A stretch of DNA of 64,000 bases from Streptomyces cinnamoneus (GCF_014650495.1 NZ_BMVB01000001.1:228003-292002); one strand, 5' to 3'; shown: positions 25,794 through 35,586, counted from the stretch's first letter. Program-made: numbers and translations. Notes: generated from the sequence alone by a model not told the origin.

Positions 25794-26792
25794 ATGACTG
25801 CGGTGCGGCAGGAACGAGCCCGGAAGTCAACGGAGTTGAAGGTTCCGCTCAGGCGGGCGGCCCGGGAGCTGGGGCTCACGCCCCGCGAGTTCGAGCTGGC
25901 CGTGCAGCTGGGGGAGGTGCGGACCTGCGCGTGGGGGCAGGACGGGCGCCGGGTCGCCCGTGAGGAGATCGAGCGACACCGGTCGAGCGAAGGGTTCCCC
26001 GAGGCGCTGCGCACGCGGCTGTGGGTGGTCGGAACGTCCGACGGCGCCGAGTTGCTCGGCATCAGCCCCGCCCGGTTCACCCGCCTCGCCCGGGGCGGCT
26101 GCTTCGCTCCCGTGCGCTTCTACATGAACCGGTACCGCGTCGTCGTCTGGCAGTACCTGGCAACGGATCTGGTGGAGTTCGCCGACCGCAGTCCCGAGAT
26201 GCTGGCCGGCCGGACCCCCGTCCTGTTGCGCGAGGCGTTGGAGAAACACCCCGACCGGCGTGCCCGCAGCTGGCGAGCGCGCCGCATCGATCAGCTCAGG
26301 GCCGGGGCGGAGGGCCCCTGGGAGCGGGCAGCAGTCCCCGCCGCCGTGCTCGACCCAGGCGATCTCGCCCGTGCGGTGCCGGATCCGGACGAACGTGCCT
26401 ACCTGATCGCCCTGCGCCCCGCCCTCACCCAGGCGCGGCCGGAGACGGCGGCAGCCCGGGACGCGGTCGGTGAGCTGGTCACGGCCGAGGACCCCGACGA
26501 GGTCGAGTGGCACCTGCACTGCCTCCGTGCCGCCCTCGCCGAGGCACGTGCCCAGCGGCCCGCACCCGGCCGGGAGGGCCGGCACGCCGACCCCGTCCCG
26601 GAGACCCCGGCAGCGCCGGCTGGGCCGCTGCTGCCGGAGCCACAGGCTGAGCCCGCCGAGCAGGCGCCCGGGGCGGCGTGCCGGGACGGGCAGGCACGGC
26701 GGCCCCGGGGATGGCGGGCGTGGCTGCGGGCGAGGAAAGGAGCGCGGGCCCCGGGCCGGACGGCGCCGGCTACAGCTGGCCGACGTCCGTGA
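25794..26792 (+). CDS. Actinobacterial unknown with helix-turn-helix-like repeats (DUF6397-like)
   Basis: A 332-aa protein with two similar excisionase-like helix-turn-helix units. The first is LRRAARELGLTPREFELAVQ with REEIERH near residues 18-65. The second is GAELLGISPARFTRLARGG near 85-105, followed by a Tyr/Val strand. After residue 260 it is Pro/Ala/Glu-rich, ending in a basic segment (RPRGWRAWLRARKG). I recall this layout from Streptomyces proteins annotated DUF6397, but cannot verify it. DNA binding is plausible and untested. The 3' end overlaps the convergent helicase gene by 23 bp. Confidence 0.78.
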   Translation: MTAVRQERARKSTELKVPLRRAARELGLTPREFELAVQLGEVRTCAWGQDGRRVAREEIERHRSSEGFPEALRTRLWVVGTSDGAELLGISPARFTRLARGGCFAPVRFYMNRYRVVVWQYLATDLVEFADRSPEMLAGRTPVLLREALEKHPDRRARSWRARRIDQLRAGAEGPWERAAVPAAVLDPGDLARAVPDPDERAYLIALRPALTQARPETAAARDAVGELVTAEDPDEVEWHLHCLRAALAEARAQRPAPGREGRHADPVPETPAAPAGPLLPEPQAEPAEQAPGAACRDGQARRPRGWRAWLRARKGARAPGRTAPATAGRRP

Positions 26793-29283
26793 CGCGCACC
26801 ACGGCGCGGCCCTCCTCGTCGGAGGCCGTGAGGTCCACCTCGGCGGAGATGCCCCAGTCGTGGTCGCCGTTCGGGTCGGCGAAGGTCTGCCGCACCCGCC
26901 ACAGACCGTCCTGCGGACGCTCCTCGATCTGCAGCAGCTTCGGGCCGCGCGCATCGGGGCCGGTGCCCAGCTCCTCGTACTCGTCCCAGTAGGCGTCCAT
27001 GGCCTCGCCCCAGCGGTCCTCGTCCCAGCCGGACTCGGCGTCCATCTCGCCGAGCTCGGCGACGTTGTCGAGGGCGGCCAGCTCGACACGGCGGAACATG
27101 GCGTTGCGCACCAGCACACGGAACGCACGGGCGTTCGCGGTGACCGGCTTGACCTGGTCGGCGCGGTCCTGGGCCTCCTCCGCCGACTCCTCCTCCGGAT
27201 TGGCCAGCTGCTCCCACTCGTCCAGCAGGCTGGAATCGACCTGGCGCACCATCTCGCCCAGCCAGGCGATGAGGTCCTCGAAGTCTTCGGACTTGAGGTC
27301 GTCCGGCACGGTGTGGTCCAGCGCCTTGTACGCACTGGCCAGATACCGCAGCACGATGCCCTCGGTGCGGGCCAGGTCGTAGTAGGAGGTGAACTCGGTG
27401 AAGGTCATGGCGCGCTCGTACATGTCGCGGATGACCGACTTCGGCGACAGCGGGTGGTCGCCGACCCACGGGTGGCTCTTGCGGTACAGGTTGTAGGCGT
27501 GGGACAGCAGCTCCTCCAGCGGCTTGGGGTAGCTGACGTCCATGAGCCGCTCCATGCGGTCCTCGTACTCGACGCCCTCCGCCTTCATCGCCGCCACGGC
27601 CTCGCCGCGCGCCTTGTTCTGCTGCGCGGCCAGGATCTGGCGCGGGTCGTCCAGGGTCGACTCGACCACCGAGACCATGTCCAGGGCGTAGGAGGGGGAC
27701 TCCGGGTCCAGGAGCTCGAAGGAGGCGAGCGCGAAGGTCGACAGCGGCTGGTTGAGCGCGAAGTCCGACTGCAGGTCGACCGTCAGCCGGACGATCCGCC
27801 CCTCGGCGTCCGGCTCGTCGAGCCGCTCCACCACGCCGCCGTCCAGCAGCGAGCGGTAGATGGCGATGGCGCGCCGGATGTGCCGCAGCTGGTTCCGGCG
27901 CGGCTCGTGGTTGTCCTCCAGCAGCCGGCGCATCGCCTCGAAGGCGTTGCCCGGACGGGCGATGACCGCCAGCAGCATCGCGTGCGTGACACGGAAGCGG
28001 GAGGTGAGCTGCTCGGGCTCGGAGGCGATGAGCTTCTCGAAGGTGTTCTCGGTCCAGTTCACGAAGCCCTCGGGGGCCTTCTTGCGGACCACCTTGCGGC
28101 GCTTCTTCGGGTCGTCACCCGCCTTGGCCAGCGCCTTCTCGTTCTCCACGACGTGATCGGGCGCCTGGGCGACGACGAAGCCCGCCGTGTCGAAGCCGGC
28201 CCGCCCCGCCCGCCCGGCGATCTGGTGGAACTCCCGGGCCCGCAGCGTCCGCACCCGCTGACCGTCGTACTTGGTCAGCGCGGTGAACAGCACCGTGCGG
28301 ATCGGCACGTTCACGCCCACGCCGAGGGTGTCCGTACCGCAGATGACCTTGAGCAGACCGGCCTGGGCCAGCCGCTCCACCAGCCGCCGGTACTTCGGCA
28401 GCATCCCCGCGTGGTGGACGCCGATGCCGTGCCGCACATAGCGCGAGAGGTTCCGGCCGAACTTGGTGGTGAAGCGGAAATTGCCGATCAGCTTGGCGAT
28501 CTCGTCCTTCTCCTCGCGCGAGCACATGTTGATGCTCATCAGCGCCTGCGCCCGCTCGACGGCCGCGGCCTGCGTGAAGTGGACGATGTACACGGGCGCC
28601 TGCCGGGTCTGCAGCAGCTCGGTGAGCGTCTCGGTCAGCGGCGTCGAACGGTACTCGTACGACAGCGGTACGGGCCGGGTCGCGGAGCGCACCACCGCGG
28701 TGGGCCGCCCGGTGCGCCGGGTCAGGTCCTCCTCGAAGCGGGAGACGTCGCCCAGCGTCGCGGACATGAGGATGAACTGCGCCTGCGGCAGCTCCAGCAG
28801 CGGGATCTGCCAGGCCCAGCCACGGTCCTGCTCGGCGTAGAAGTGGAACTCGTCCATCACGACCTGGCCGATGTCGGCGTCCTTGCCGTCCCGCAGCGCG
28901 ATGGAGGCGAGCACCTCGGCCGTGCAGCAGATGACGGGGGCGTCGGCGTTGACCGAGGCGTCGCCGGTGAGCATGCCGACGTTCTCGGTGCCGAAGATCT
29001 TGCAGAGGTCGAAGAACTTCTCCGAGACCAGCGCCTTGATGGGGGCGGTGTAGAACGTCACCTGATCATTGGCGAGCGCGGTGAAGTGCGCACCGGCCGC
29101 GACCAGGCTCTTGCCGGACCCGGTGGGCGTCGAAAGGATCACATTCGCGCCGGAGACCACCTCGATCAGCGCCTCCTCCTGAGCGGGGTACAGCGTGATG
29201 CCCCGCTCCTCGGCCCAGGTCGAGAACGCTTCGAAAAGGGCATCGGGGTCGGCATGGCTCGGCATCTGATCGATAAGGGTCAC
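26770..29283 (-). CDS. Ski2-like DEAD/DEAH-box RNA helicase (DUF3516 type)
   Basis: An 837-aa helicase of the Ski2-like actinobacterial type with a C-terminal DUF3516 region. GTG 29283 is chosen because GGGGGT precedes it and coding character starts there. Motif I is TPTGSGKS near residue 53, motif II is MDEFHFY near 144, motif III is MSATLGD and motif VI is QIAGRAGRAGFD near 358. The second half holds a long helical region and an acidic segment (EEESAEEAQDRADQ). Family members unwind structured RNA; the exact role in Streptomyces is not established. Confidence 0.94.
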   Translation of the reverse strand: MTLIDQMPSHADPDALFEAFSTWAEERGITLYPAQEEALIEVVSGANVILSTPTGSGKSLVAAGAHFTALANDQVTFYTAPIKALVSEKFFDLCKIFGTENVGMLTGDASVNADAPVICCTAEVLASIALRDGKDADIGQVVMDEFHFYAEQDRGWAWQIPLLELPQAQFILMSATLGDVSRFEEDLTRRTGRPTAVVRSATRPVPLSYEYRSTPLTETLTELLQTRQAPVYIVHFTQAAAVERAQALMSINMCSREEKDEIAKLIGNFRFTTKFGRNLSRYVRHGIGVHHAGMLPKYRRLVERLAQAGLLKVICGTDTLGVGVNVPIRTVLFTALTKYDGQRVRTLRAREFHQIAGRAGRAGFDTAGFVVAQAPDHVVENEKALAKAGDDPKKRRKVVRKKAPEGFVNWTENTFEKLIASEPEQLTSRFRVTHAMLLAVIARPGNAFEAMRRLLEDNHEPRRNQLRHIRRAIAIYRSLLDGGVVERLDEPDAEGRIVRLTVDLQSDFALNQPLSTFALASFELLDPESPSYALDMVSVVESTLDDPRQILAAQQNKARGEAVAAMKAEGVEYEDRMERLMDVSYPKPLEELLSHAYNLYRKSHPWVGDHPLSPKSVIRDMYERAMTFTEFTSYYDLARTEGIVLRYLASAYKALDHTVPDDLKSEDFEDLIAWLGEMVRQVDSSLLDEWEQLANPEEESAEEAQDRADQVKPVTANARAFRVLVRNAMFRRVELAALDNVAELGEMDAESGWDEDRWGEAMDAYWDEYEELGTGPDARGPKLLQIEERPQDGLWRVRQTFADPNGDHDWGISAEVDLTASDEEGRAVVRVTDVGQL

Positions 29284-29416
29284 ACCCCCATACTGCCTGG
29301 CCGAGGACCGTATCCGGGAACCGGCCGGTCCAACGGTGATCATCCGGGCATTACGCTGAGTCGCCGACGCGGCGTCAGGGAAGGCGGATGCCGCCGGGCG
29401 AAGGGGTGGAACGACC

Positions 29417-30208
29417 ATGATGGGACCGGCGCATTCGCTGTCCGGCGCGGCGGCCTGGCTGGGCGTGGGTGCGGCCGCGGCAGGGGCCGGGCACCCGATG
29501 CCCTGGCCGGTGCTCGTCGTCGGCGCACTGATCTGCGCCGGAGCGGCCCTCGCCCCGGACCTCGACCACAAGTCCGCGACCATATCGCGCGCATTCGGCC
29601 CGATATCGCGCATTCTGTGCGGAATCATCGACGCCCTGTCCCACGCGGTCTACAAGGCCACGAGGGCAAAGGGCGACCCCCGCCGCAACGGCGGCCACCG
29701 CACTCTCACCCACACCGCGCTGTGGGCGCTGCTCATCGGGGCCGGTACGTCGGCGCTGGCCATGACCGGCGACCGCTGGGCCGTGCTCGGCATCCTCTTC
29801 GTCCACCTGGTACTCGCCGTCGAAGGACTCCTGTGGCGGATGGCCCGCACCTCCAGCGACGTCCTGGTCTGGCTTCTCGGCGCGACCAGCGCCTGGATCC
29901 TCGCCGGCGTCCTGGACGAGCCGGGCAACGGCTCGGACTGGCTGTTCACCGGCCCCGGCCAGGAGTACATGTGGCTGGGCCTGCCCATCGTCCTCGGAGC
30001 CCTCGTGCACGACATCGGGGACGCTCTCACCGTCTCCGGCTGCCCGATCCTGTGGCCGCTGCCCATAGGCCGCAAGCGCTGGTACCCCCTCGGCCCGCCC
30101 AAGGCCATGCGCTTCCGGGCCGGCAGCTGGGTGGAGCTGAAGGTCCTCATGCCGGCCTTCATGGTCCTCGGCGGCGTCGGAGGGCTCGGGGCCCTGGACC
30201 TCATCTGA
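29417..30208 (+). CDS. YdjM/DUF457-type membrane-bound metal-dependent hydrolase
   Basis: A 263-aa membrane protein starting at ATG 29417. Metal-ligand motifs of the family are HSLSGAAAW near residue 6, PDLDHKSA near 48 and GGHRTLTHT near 92, and a C-terminal Asp/His pair is at VHDIGDALT near 200. Five or six hydrophobic segments surround them. Related E. coli YdjM is a LexA-controlled inner-membrane protein of unclear substrate. Divergent from the RNA helicase gene with 133 bp between them. Confidence 0.85.
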   Translation: MMGPAHSLSGAAAWLGVGAAAAGAGHPMPWPVLVVGALICAGAALAPDLDHKSATISRAFGPISRILCGIIDALSHAVYKATRAKGDPRRNGGHRTLTHTALWALLIGAGTSALAMTGDRWAVLGILFVHLVLAVEGLLWRMARTSSDVLVWLLGATSAWILAGVLDEPGNGSDWLFTGPGQEYMWLGLPIVLGALVHDIGDALTVSGCPILWPLPIGRKRWYPLGPPKAMRFRAGSWVELKVLMPAFMVLGGVGGLGALDLI

Positions 30209-30240
30209 AGCCCGGGCCCCGACCGATCCGCACCGCCCGG

Positions 30241-32022
30241 CTACTGGTGCCAGGAACGCCACAGCGCCGCGTACGCGCCGTCCGCCGCCACCAGCTCGTC
30301 GTGGCTGCCCAGCTCGCTGATCCGGCCGTCCTCCGCCACGACGATCACGTCCGCGTCGTGCGCGGTGTGCAGCCGGTGCGCGATCGCCACGACCGTCCGC
30401 CCCTCCAGCACCGTCGCCAGCGAACGCTCCAGGTGCCGGGCCGCGCGCGGATCCAGCAAGGACGTCGCTTCGTCCAGGACCAGCGTGTGCGGATCCGCCA
30501 GGACCAGCCGCGCCAGGGCCACCTGCTGGGCCTGGGCCGGGGTGAGTGCGAGCCCGCCCGAGCCCACCTCCGTGTCCAGCCCCTCCTCCAGCGCCCGCGC
30601 CCAGCCGTCGGCGTCCACCGCGCCGAGCGCCGCCCATAGCTCGTCGTCCCCGGCCGTCGTCCGGGCCAGCAGCAGATTGTCGCGCAGCGAGCCCACGAAG
30701 ACGTGGTGTTCCTGGTTGACGAGCGCCACATGGCGGCGCACGTCCTCGGTCGGCATCCGGGACAGCTGCGCCCCGCCCAGCGTCACCTCGCCCGCACGCG
30801 GGGCATAGATCCCGGCCAGCAGCCGGCCGAGCGTCGACTTGCCCGCCCCGGACGGGCCGACCAGCGCCACCCGGGTACCCGGCCGGACGTCGAGGGACAC
30901 CCCGTGCAGCACGTCATTGCCCGCGGTGTAGCCGAACCGCACCTCCTCCGCCCGGACCTCCCGTCCGGCGGGGGAGAGGCGCCCGTCCCCCTCGGCGGCC
31001 TCGATCTCGTGCACCCCCACCAGCCGGGCCAGCGACACCTGGGCGACCTGCAGCTCGTCGTACCAGCGCAGGATGAGCCCGACCGGATCGATCAGCATCT
31101 GCGCGAACAGCGCACCCGTCGTCAGCTGCCCCACGGAGATCCACCCCTGCAGGACGAACACCCCGCCGATGACGAGGGCCGAGCCGAGCACCAGCACGTG
31201 CGTCATGTTGATCACCGGGTAGAGGACCGAACGCAGCCAGAGCGTGTACCGCTCCCACGCCGTCCACTCTGCGATGCGCCGGTCCGACAGGGCGACCCGC
31301 CGGTCGCCCAGGCGGTGCGCCTCGATCGTCCGCCCGGCATCCACGGTCTCCGCGAGGGAAGCGGCGACCGCCGCGTACCCCGCCGCCTCGGAGCGGTACG
31401 CACTCGGCGCCCGCCGGAAGTACCAGCGACAGCCGGCCATCAGCAGGGGAAGCGCCACCAGCACGCACAGGGCCAGCGGCGGCGCGGTCACCGTCATCGC
31501 CCCCAGCAGCAGCCCGGCCCACACGAAGCCCACGGCCAGCTGCGGCACGGCCTCCCGCATGGCGTTCGCCAGCCGGTCGATGTCCGTGGTGATCCGCGAC
31601 AGCAGATCACCGGTGCCCGCCCGTTCCAGCACGCCCGGCGGCAGGGCCACCGACCGTACGAGGAAGTCCTCCCGCAGGTCCGCCAGCATCTCCTCGCCGA
31701 GCACCGCCCCGCGCAGCCGCACCATGCGGACGAACACCGTCTGCACGGCCAGGGCGGCGGCGAACAGGGCGACGGTGCGGCCCAGGTGGACGTCCTCCGC
31801 TCCCGACGACAGGTCCTCCACCAGCCCGCCCAGCAGGTACGGGCCGACCATCGAAGCAACGACCGCGACCGCGTTCACCGTCACCAGCAGCACGAAGGCC
31901 GCCCGGTGCCTGCCCAGCAGGCCCCTTACATAGCCCCGCACCGTGGCAGGTCCGCCGACCGGCAGGGTCGTCGCCGACTCCGGTGCGGCCGGGTCGTACG
32001 CCGGTGGCGCCACACCGATCAT
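30241..32022 (-). CDS. ABC exporter half-transporter (membrane domain plus ATPase), subunit B
   Basis: A 593-aa fused exporter subunit. The membrane domain is at about residues 30-320 with six hydrophobic segments. The ATPase domain begins near 355: Walker A GPSGAGKSTLG, signature region LTPAQAQQVALARLVL, Walker B THTLVLDEATSLLD. The signature is degenerate: LTPAQAQQ replaces LSGGQ, which marks this as the non-canonical half of a heterodimer. Its ATG overlaps the stop of the upstream half-transporter gene by 4 bp, so the pair is made in equal amounts. The export substrate is unknown. Confidence 0.92.
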   Translation of the reverse strand: MIGVAPPAYDPAAPESATTLPVGGPATVRGYVRGLLGRHRAAFVLLVTVNAVAVVASMVGPYLLGGLVEDLSSGAEDVHLGRTVALFAAALAVQTVFVRMVRLRGAVLGEEMLADLREDFLVRSVALPPGVLERAGTGDLLSRITTDIDRLANAMREAVPQLAVGFVWAGLLLGAMTVTAPPLALCVLVALPLLMAGCRWYFRRAPSAYRSEAAGYAAVAASLAETVDAGRTIEAHRLGDRRVALSDRRIAEWTAWERYTLWLRSVLYPVINMTHVLVLGSALVIGGVFVLQGWISVGQLTTGALFAQMLIDPVGLILRWYDELQVAQVSLARLVGVHEIEAAEGDGRLSPAGREVRAEEVRFGYTAGNDVLHGVSLDVRPGTRVALVGPSGAGKSTLGRLLAGIYAPRAGEVTLGGAQLSRMPTEDVRRHVALVNQEHHVFVGSLRDNLLLARTTAGDDELWAALGAVDADGWARALEEGLDTEVGSGGLALTPAQAQQVALARLVLADPHTLVLDEATSLLDPRAARHLERSLATVLEGRTVVAIAHRLHTAHDADVIVVAEDGRISELGSHDELVAADGAYAALWRSWHQ

Positions 32023-33824
32023 GCCGACTCCTCGATCTGCTCGCTCTTGCCGAACCCGGCGAGCTCCTCGTCCAGTTCCTCATCCGTCCTACGGGTGACC
32101 ACCGCGCGGTAGAGCGGGTGGGAACGCACCAGTTCCGCGTGCGTTCCCTCCGCCGCCACACGGCCGTCCCGGACGAACACCACGCGGTCCGCCCGGTCGA
32201 GCAGCAGGGGGCTGGAAGAGAACACCACTGTCGTCCGGCCCTTGCGCAGGGCACGCACGCCCTCCGCGACCCGCGCCTCGGTGTGCGAGTCGACGGCCGA
32301 GGTCGGTTCGTCCAGCACCAGCACCTCCGGGTCGGTCACCAGCGAGCGCGCCAGCGCCAGCCGCTGCCGCTGTCCGCCGGACAGCGAACGCCCACGCTCG
32401 GTGATCCGCGTGCCCATCGGGTCCCCTGAACCGTCCCCCGAGCTCTGCGCCAACGACGCCAGCACGTCCGTGCACTGCGCGGCGGCCAGCGAGGCCCGGG
32501 CCGTCACGGCGCCCGATGCGGGCACGTCCAGCAGCTCGGCGAGCGTGCCCGACAGCAGCACCGGGTCCTTGTCCTGCACGAGCACCGCGGCGCGGGCCGC
32601 AGCCAGCGGCACCTCGTCCAGCGCCACCCCGCCCAGCAGCGCCGACGGCGTCCCCTCCGCCCCGTCCGGGGCGTGACCACCGAGCCGGTCGGCGAGCCGA
32701 CCGGCGGCGTCGGGGTCGCCGCACACCACCGCGGTCAACTGCCCCGCCGGTGCCAGCAGGCCGCTCGCCGGGTCGTACAGATCACCCGCGAGGCCCGTCG
32801 CGTGCCGTCCGTCGTCGGTCGTCGACGCGGTGCGCTCCAACCCCAGTACCCGGGCAGCACGTTGCGCGGAGGGACGGGAGAAGGAGTAGGCCATGGCGAT
32901 CTCCTCGAAACGCTGAAGAGGAAACAGCAAGAACGTCACCACGCCGTAGACCGTCACCAGCTCGCCCACACCGATCCGGCCGTCCTGCACCAGCCCCACA
33001 CCGCGCCAGACCACCGCGATCAGCAGCAGCCCCGGCAGCACCACCTGCACCGCGGCGATCAGCGCCCACAACCTGGCGCTGCGCACGGCGGCCTTGCGCA
33101 CCTCCTGCGAGGCGCGGCGATAGCGGGACAGGAACAGCTCCTCGCCACCGATGCCGCGCAGGACCCGCAGCCCGGCCACGGTGTCCGAGGCCAGCTCCGT
33201 GGCCCGGCCCGCCTTGTCGCGCTGCTCGTCGGCCCGCTTCGTGGCAGGCGGCAGCAACGGCAGGACGGCCAGGATCAGCACCGGCACGCCGAGCGCGATC
33301 AGAAGCCCCAGCGCGGGCTGGTAGACCACCAGGGCCACGCACAGCACGACCGTGGTGAGCGCCGCGGACGCGAAACGCGACAGGGCCTCCACGAACCAGC
33401 CGATCTTCTCCACATCACCCGTCGACACGGCGACGACCTCGCCCGCCGCGACCCGACGCGTCAACGCGGATCCCAACTCGGCCGTCTTGCGGGCGAGAAG
33501 CTGCTGTACCCGTGCCGAGGCTGTGATCCAGTTGGTGACCGACACCCGATGCAGCATGGTGTCGCCCAGCGCCGTCAACGCCCCGAGCAACAGCATCAGG
33601 CCACCTGCGGCCGCGAGCCGTCCACCCGACCGGTCGACGACGGCCTGCACGGCGATCCCCACGGCCAGGGGGAACGCGGCCACGGACGCCATGTGGAGGA
33701 CGCCCCATAACAACGCCTTCAGCTGGCCGCCCAGTTGGTTGCGTCCCAGCCAGAGCAGGAAACGAGGACCTGACCGGACGTCCGGCCGGCCCGGATCGGC
33801 ATACGGAAGATCACTGATGTGCAT
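32019..33824 (-). CDS. ABC exporter half-transporter, subunit A, with a TTA leucine codon
   Basis: A 601-aa fused exporter starting at ATG 33824. The membrane domain is at about residues 30-320. The ATPase domain has a canonical signature (SLSGGQRQRLALARSL) and Walker B (VLVLDEPTSAVD). The Walker A region is degenerate: where a GxxGxGKS loop is expected near residue 385 it reads VVCGDPDAAGRLADRL, so the nucleotide site here is incomplete, complementing the degenerate signature of its partner. Leu39 is encoded by TTA (33710-33708), the rare codon read by the bldA tRNA in Streptomyces, which would tie production to development. Confidence in the family is high, but the substrate is unknown. Confidence 0.93.
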   Translation of the reverse strand: MHISDLPYADPGRPDVRSGPRFLLWLGRNQLGGQLKALLWGVLHMASVAAFPLAVGIAVQAVVDRSGGRLAAAGGLMLLLGALTALGDTMLHRVSVTNWITASARVQQLLARKTAELGSALTRRVAAGEVVAVSTGDVEKIGWFVEALSRFASAALTTVVLCVALVVYQPALGLLIALGVPVLILAVLPLLPPATKRADEQRDKAGRATELASDTVAGLRVLRGIGGEELFLSRYRRASQEVRKAAVRSARLWALIAAVQVVLPGLLLIAVVWRGVGLVQDGRIGVGELVTVYGVVTFLLFPLQRFEEIAMAYSFSRPSAQRAARVLGLERTASTTDDGRHATGLAGDLYDPASGLLAPAGQLTAVVCGDPDAAGRLADRLGGHAPDGAEGTPSALLGGVALDEVPLAAARAAVLVQDKDPVLLSGTLAELLDVPASGAVTARASLAAAQCTDVLASLAQSSGDGSGDPMGTRITERGRSLSGGQRQRLALARSLVTDPEVLVLDEPTSAVDSHTEARVAEGVRALRKGRTTVVFSSSPLLLDRADRVVFVRDGRVAAEGTHAELVRSHPLYRAVVTRRTDEELDEELAGFGKSEQIEESA

Positions 33825-33972
33825 GGCATCCCGGTTCGGGCAGGGGTGGGTGGGGGCCGTGCAAGGCTCGCGCTTCGGGCGCTTTCGCCACAACTGGTTT
33901 TCCGCTGAGGCCGGCGGATCAGGCCAGCGGCGTACTGGTGTGCTGCTCGACGAGGCGCTTCACTCCTGCCCC

Positions 33973-35586
33973 ATGAGACGACTGTTTCTCGCACTGTGCG
34001 CCGCGATCGCCGGCCTGTTGCTGGGCGTCTGCCCCGCCGTGGCCGCGGCGCCCCCCGAATTCGGGACCGACTGGCACGACCCCGTCACCGGCGCCCCGCC
34101 GGTGGCCACACCCGGAACCACCTCGTGCAAAGTGACCGTCGCCGCAACGGAGTTCCGCGACTACACGCCCTACAAGGGCACCTACCTGCCGCCCAAGGGC
34201 TGCGGCGACCGCTGGAACAAGGTCGTCCTGCGACTCGAAGGCGCCGTGGCCGGACGGCAGTACGACCGGCTGGGCTACCTGCAGATAGGCGGTGTCGAGG
34301 TGCTGCGCACCTCGACACCCGAGCCCTCGCCCGAGGGCATCACCTGGAACGTCGAGAAGGACGTCACCCGTTACTCCCCCACCCTGCGCACCACGCAGCC
34401 CGTCGAAATGCTCATCGGCAACACGGTGAACGAGACGTACACCGGCGTGATCAAGGTCAAGGTGACGTTGACGTTCTACAGGGCCGAGGGCCGGGCGGAG
34501 CCCGCCCGGACGCCCGACCAGGTCCTCACCCTGGACGGTGCGCACCACGAGGGCGCGGTGTACGAGGGGCTGCTGACCACACCGCGCAACAGCGAGCGGA
34601 TCGTCGCCGAGGTGTATGCGACCGGATCGGGCGGTGGTTGTGAGGAGTTCTGGTACCTCACCGTCCCGGACGCGGCACCGTACTCCTGCAAGGCCAAGGA
34701 CGGTCCCTACCGCGAGGTGCAGGTGTCGGTGGACGGGCGGCTCGCCGGCATCGCTGCGCCGTTTCCCACCGTCTGGACCGGCGGGTGGTCCAATCCCTTC
34801 CTCTGGTACGTGATTCCGGGCCCGCGCGCCTTCGACGTCCGGCCGGTGGAGTACGACCTCACGCCTTTCGCCGGGCAGCTGAACGACGGCAAACCCCACA
34901 AGGTCGCGATCTCGGTCGCCGGTGTGCCCGCGGGGCAGAGCGGCTGGAGCGTGCCCACCAACGTCCTGGTGTGGCAGGACGCGAAGGCCGACCGGGTCAC
35001 GGGCGCGGTGACCGTCCACCGGCCGGGCAAGCCCGCGAACACCACCGCGTACGAGCCGGGCAAGGAGCACCGGCTGACGTCCGACGGCGGGCATTCCCTC
35101 ACGGTTGCGGGCTACCTCGACACCTCGCACGGCCGGGTCACGACGACCGTCACCCGGACGGTGGCCGGCGCTTCCGCCCACCGCTGGACCGAGGGAGAGT
35201 CGACGGACGCGCTCAAGGCCCGCTGGACCGACGACGAGACGGTCACCGTCGCCGGCCGCGGACCGGCGACCACCACCGGCAACCACCGGGTCTACACCAT
35301 GGACGGTGAGACGTCGGTCGGCTCGGGCAACCGCCTGCGCACGGTCATGACCATGGGAGACCGCGCCGACAGCGTCACCCTGCGCGGCGGCAAGCGCGTC
35401 GACTGGTCACGTCTGGACGACACCTATACGGGTGACGCGGCGTACAACCAGAACGTGCCGCGCGACCAGCGCCACGCCACGGGCGTCTCCAGCGAGCGCT
35501 ACCGCCTCTTCGGCCCCGGCACCTGCTACGACCGGACTCTGGCCACCGCTCAGGGAGAGCTCACGGAGGACCGGCAGCGCTGCTGA
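33973..35586 (+). CDS. Secreted peptide-N-glycosidase A (PNGase A)-like protein
   Basis: A 537-aa exported protein with a clear Sec signal peptide (residues 1-25, ending AVAAAPP). The body matches the PNGase A family (PF12222), known mainly from plants and fungi. Shared features are LEGAVAGRQYDRLGYLQIGG near residues 90-110, VEVLRTSTPEPSPEGITWNV, KDVTRYSPTL and the strand NETYTGVIKVKVTLTFY. The C-terminal half continues the two-domain jelly-roll layout. Such enzymes cleave the bond between Asn and N-linked glycan; activity here is inferred from homology. It lies divergent from the bldA-type ABC exporter pair. Confidence 0.85.
   Translation: MRRLFLALCAAIAGLLLGVCPAVAAAPPEFGTDWHDPVTGAPPVATPGTTSCKVTVAATEFRDYTPYKGTYLPPKGCGDRWNKVVLRLEGAVAGRQYDRLGYLQIGGVEVLRTSTPEPSPEGITWNVEKDVTRYSPTLRTTQPVEMLIGNTVNETYTGVIKVKVTLTFYRAEGRAEPARTPDQVLTLDGAHHEGAVYEGLLTTPRNSERIVAEVYATGSGGGCEEFWYLTVPDAAPYSCKAKDGPYREVQVSVDGRLAGIAAPFPTVWTGGWSNPFLWYVIPGPRAFDVRPVEYDLTPFAGQLNDGKPHKVAISVAGVPAGQSGWSVPTNVLVWQDAKADRVTGAVTVHRPGKPANTTAYEPGKEHRLTSDGGHSLTVAGYLDTSHGRVTTTVTRTVAGASAHRWTEGESTDALKARWTDDETVTVAGRGPATTTGNHRVYTMDGETSVGSGNRLRTVMTMGDRADSVTLRGGKRVDWSRLDDTYTGDAAYNQNVPRDQRHATGVSSERYRLFGPGTCYDRTLATAQGELTEDRQRC

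Noticed and set aside
26470..30639. A 1389-codon open frame on the + strand across the RNA helicase and exporter region
   Set aside because: It lies antisense to the helicase and runs through several real genes. Its translation is Arg/Gly/Leu/Val-biased with no domain, as expected from high-GC antisense frames.
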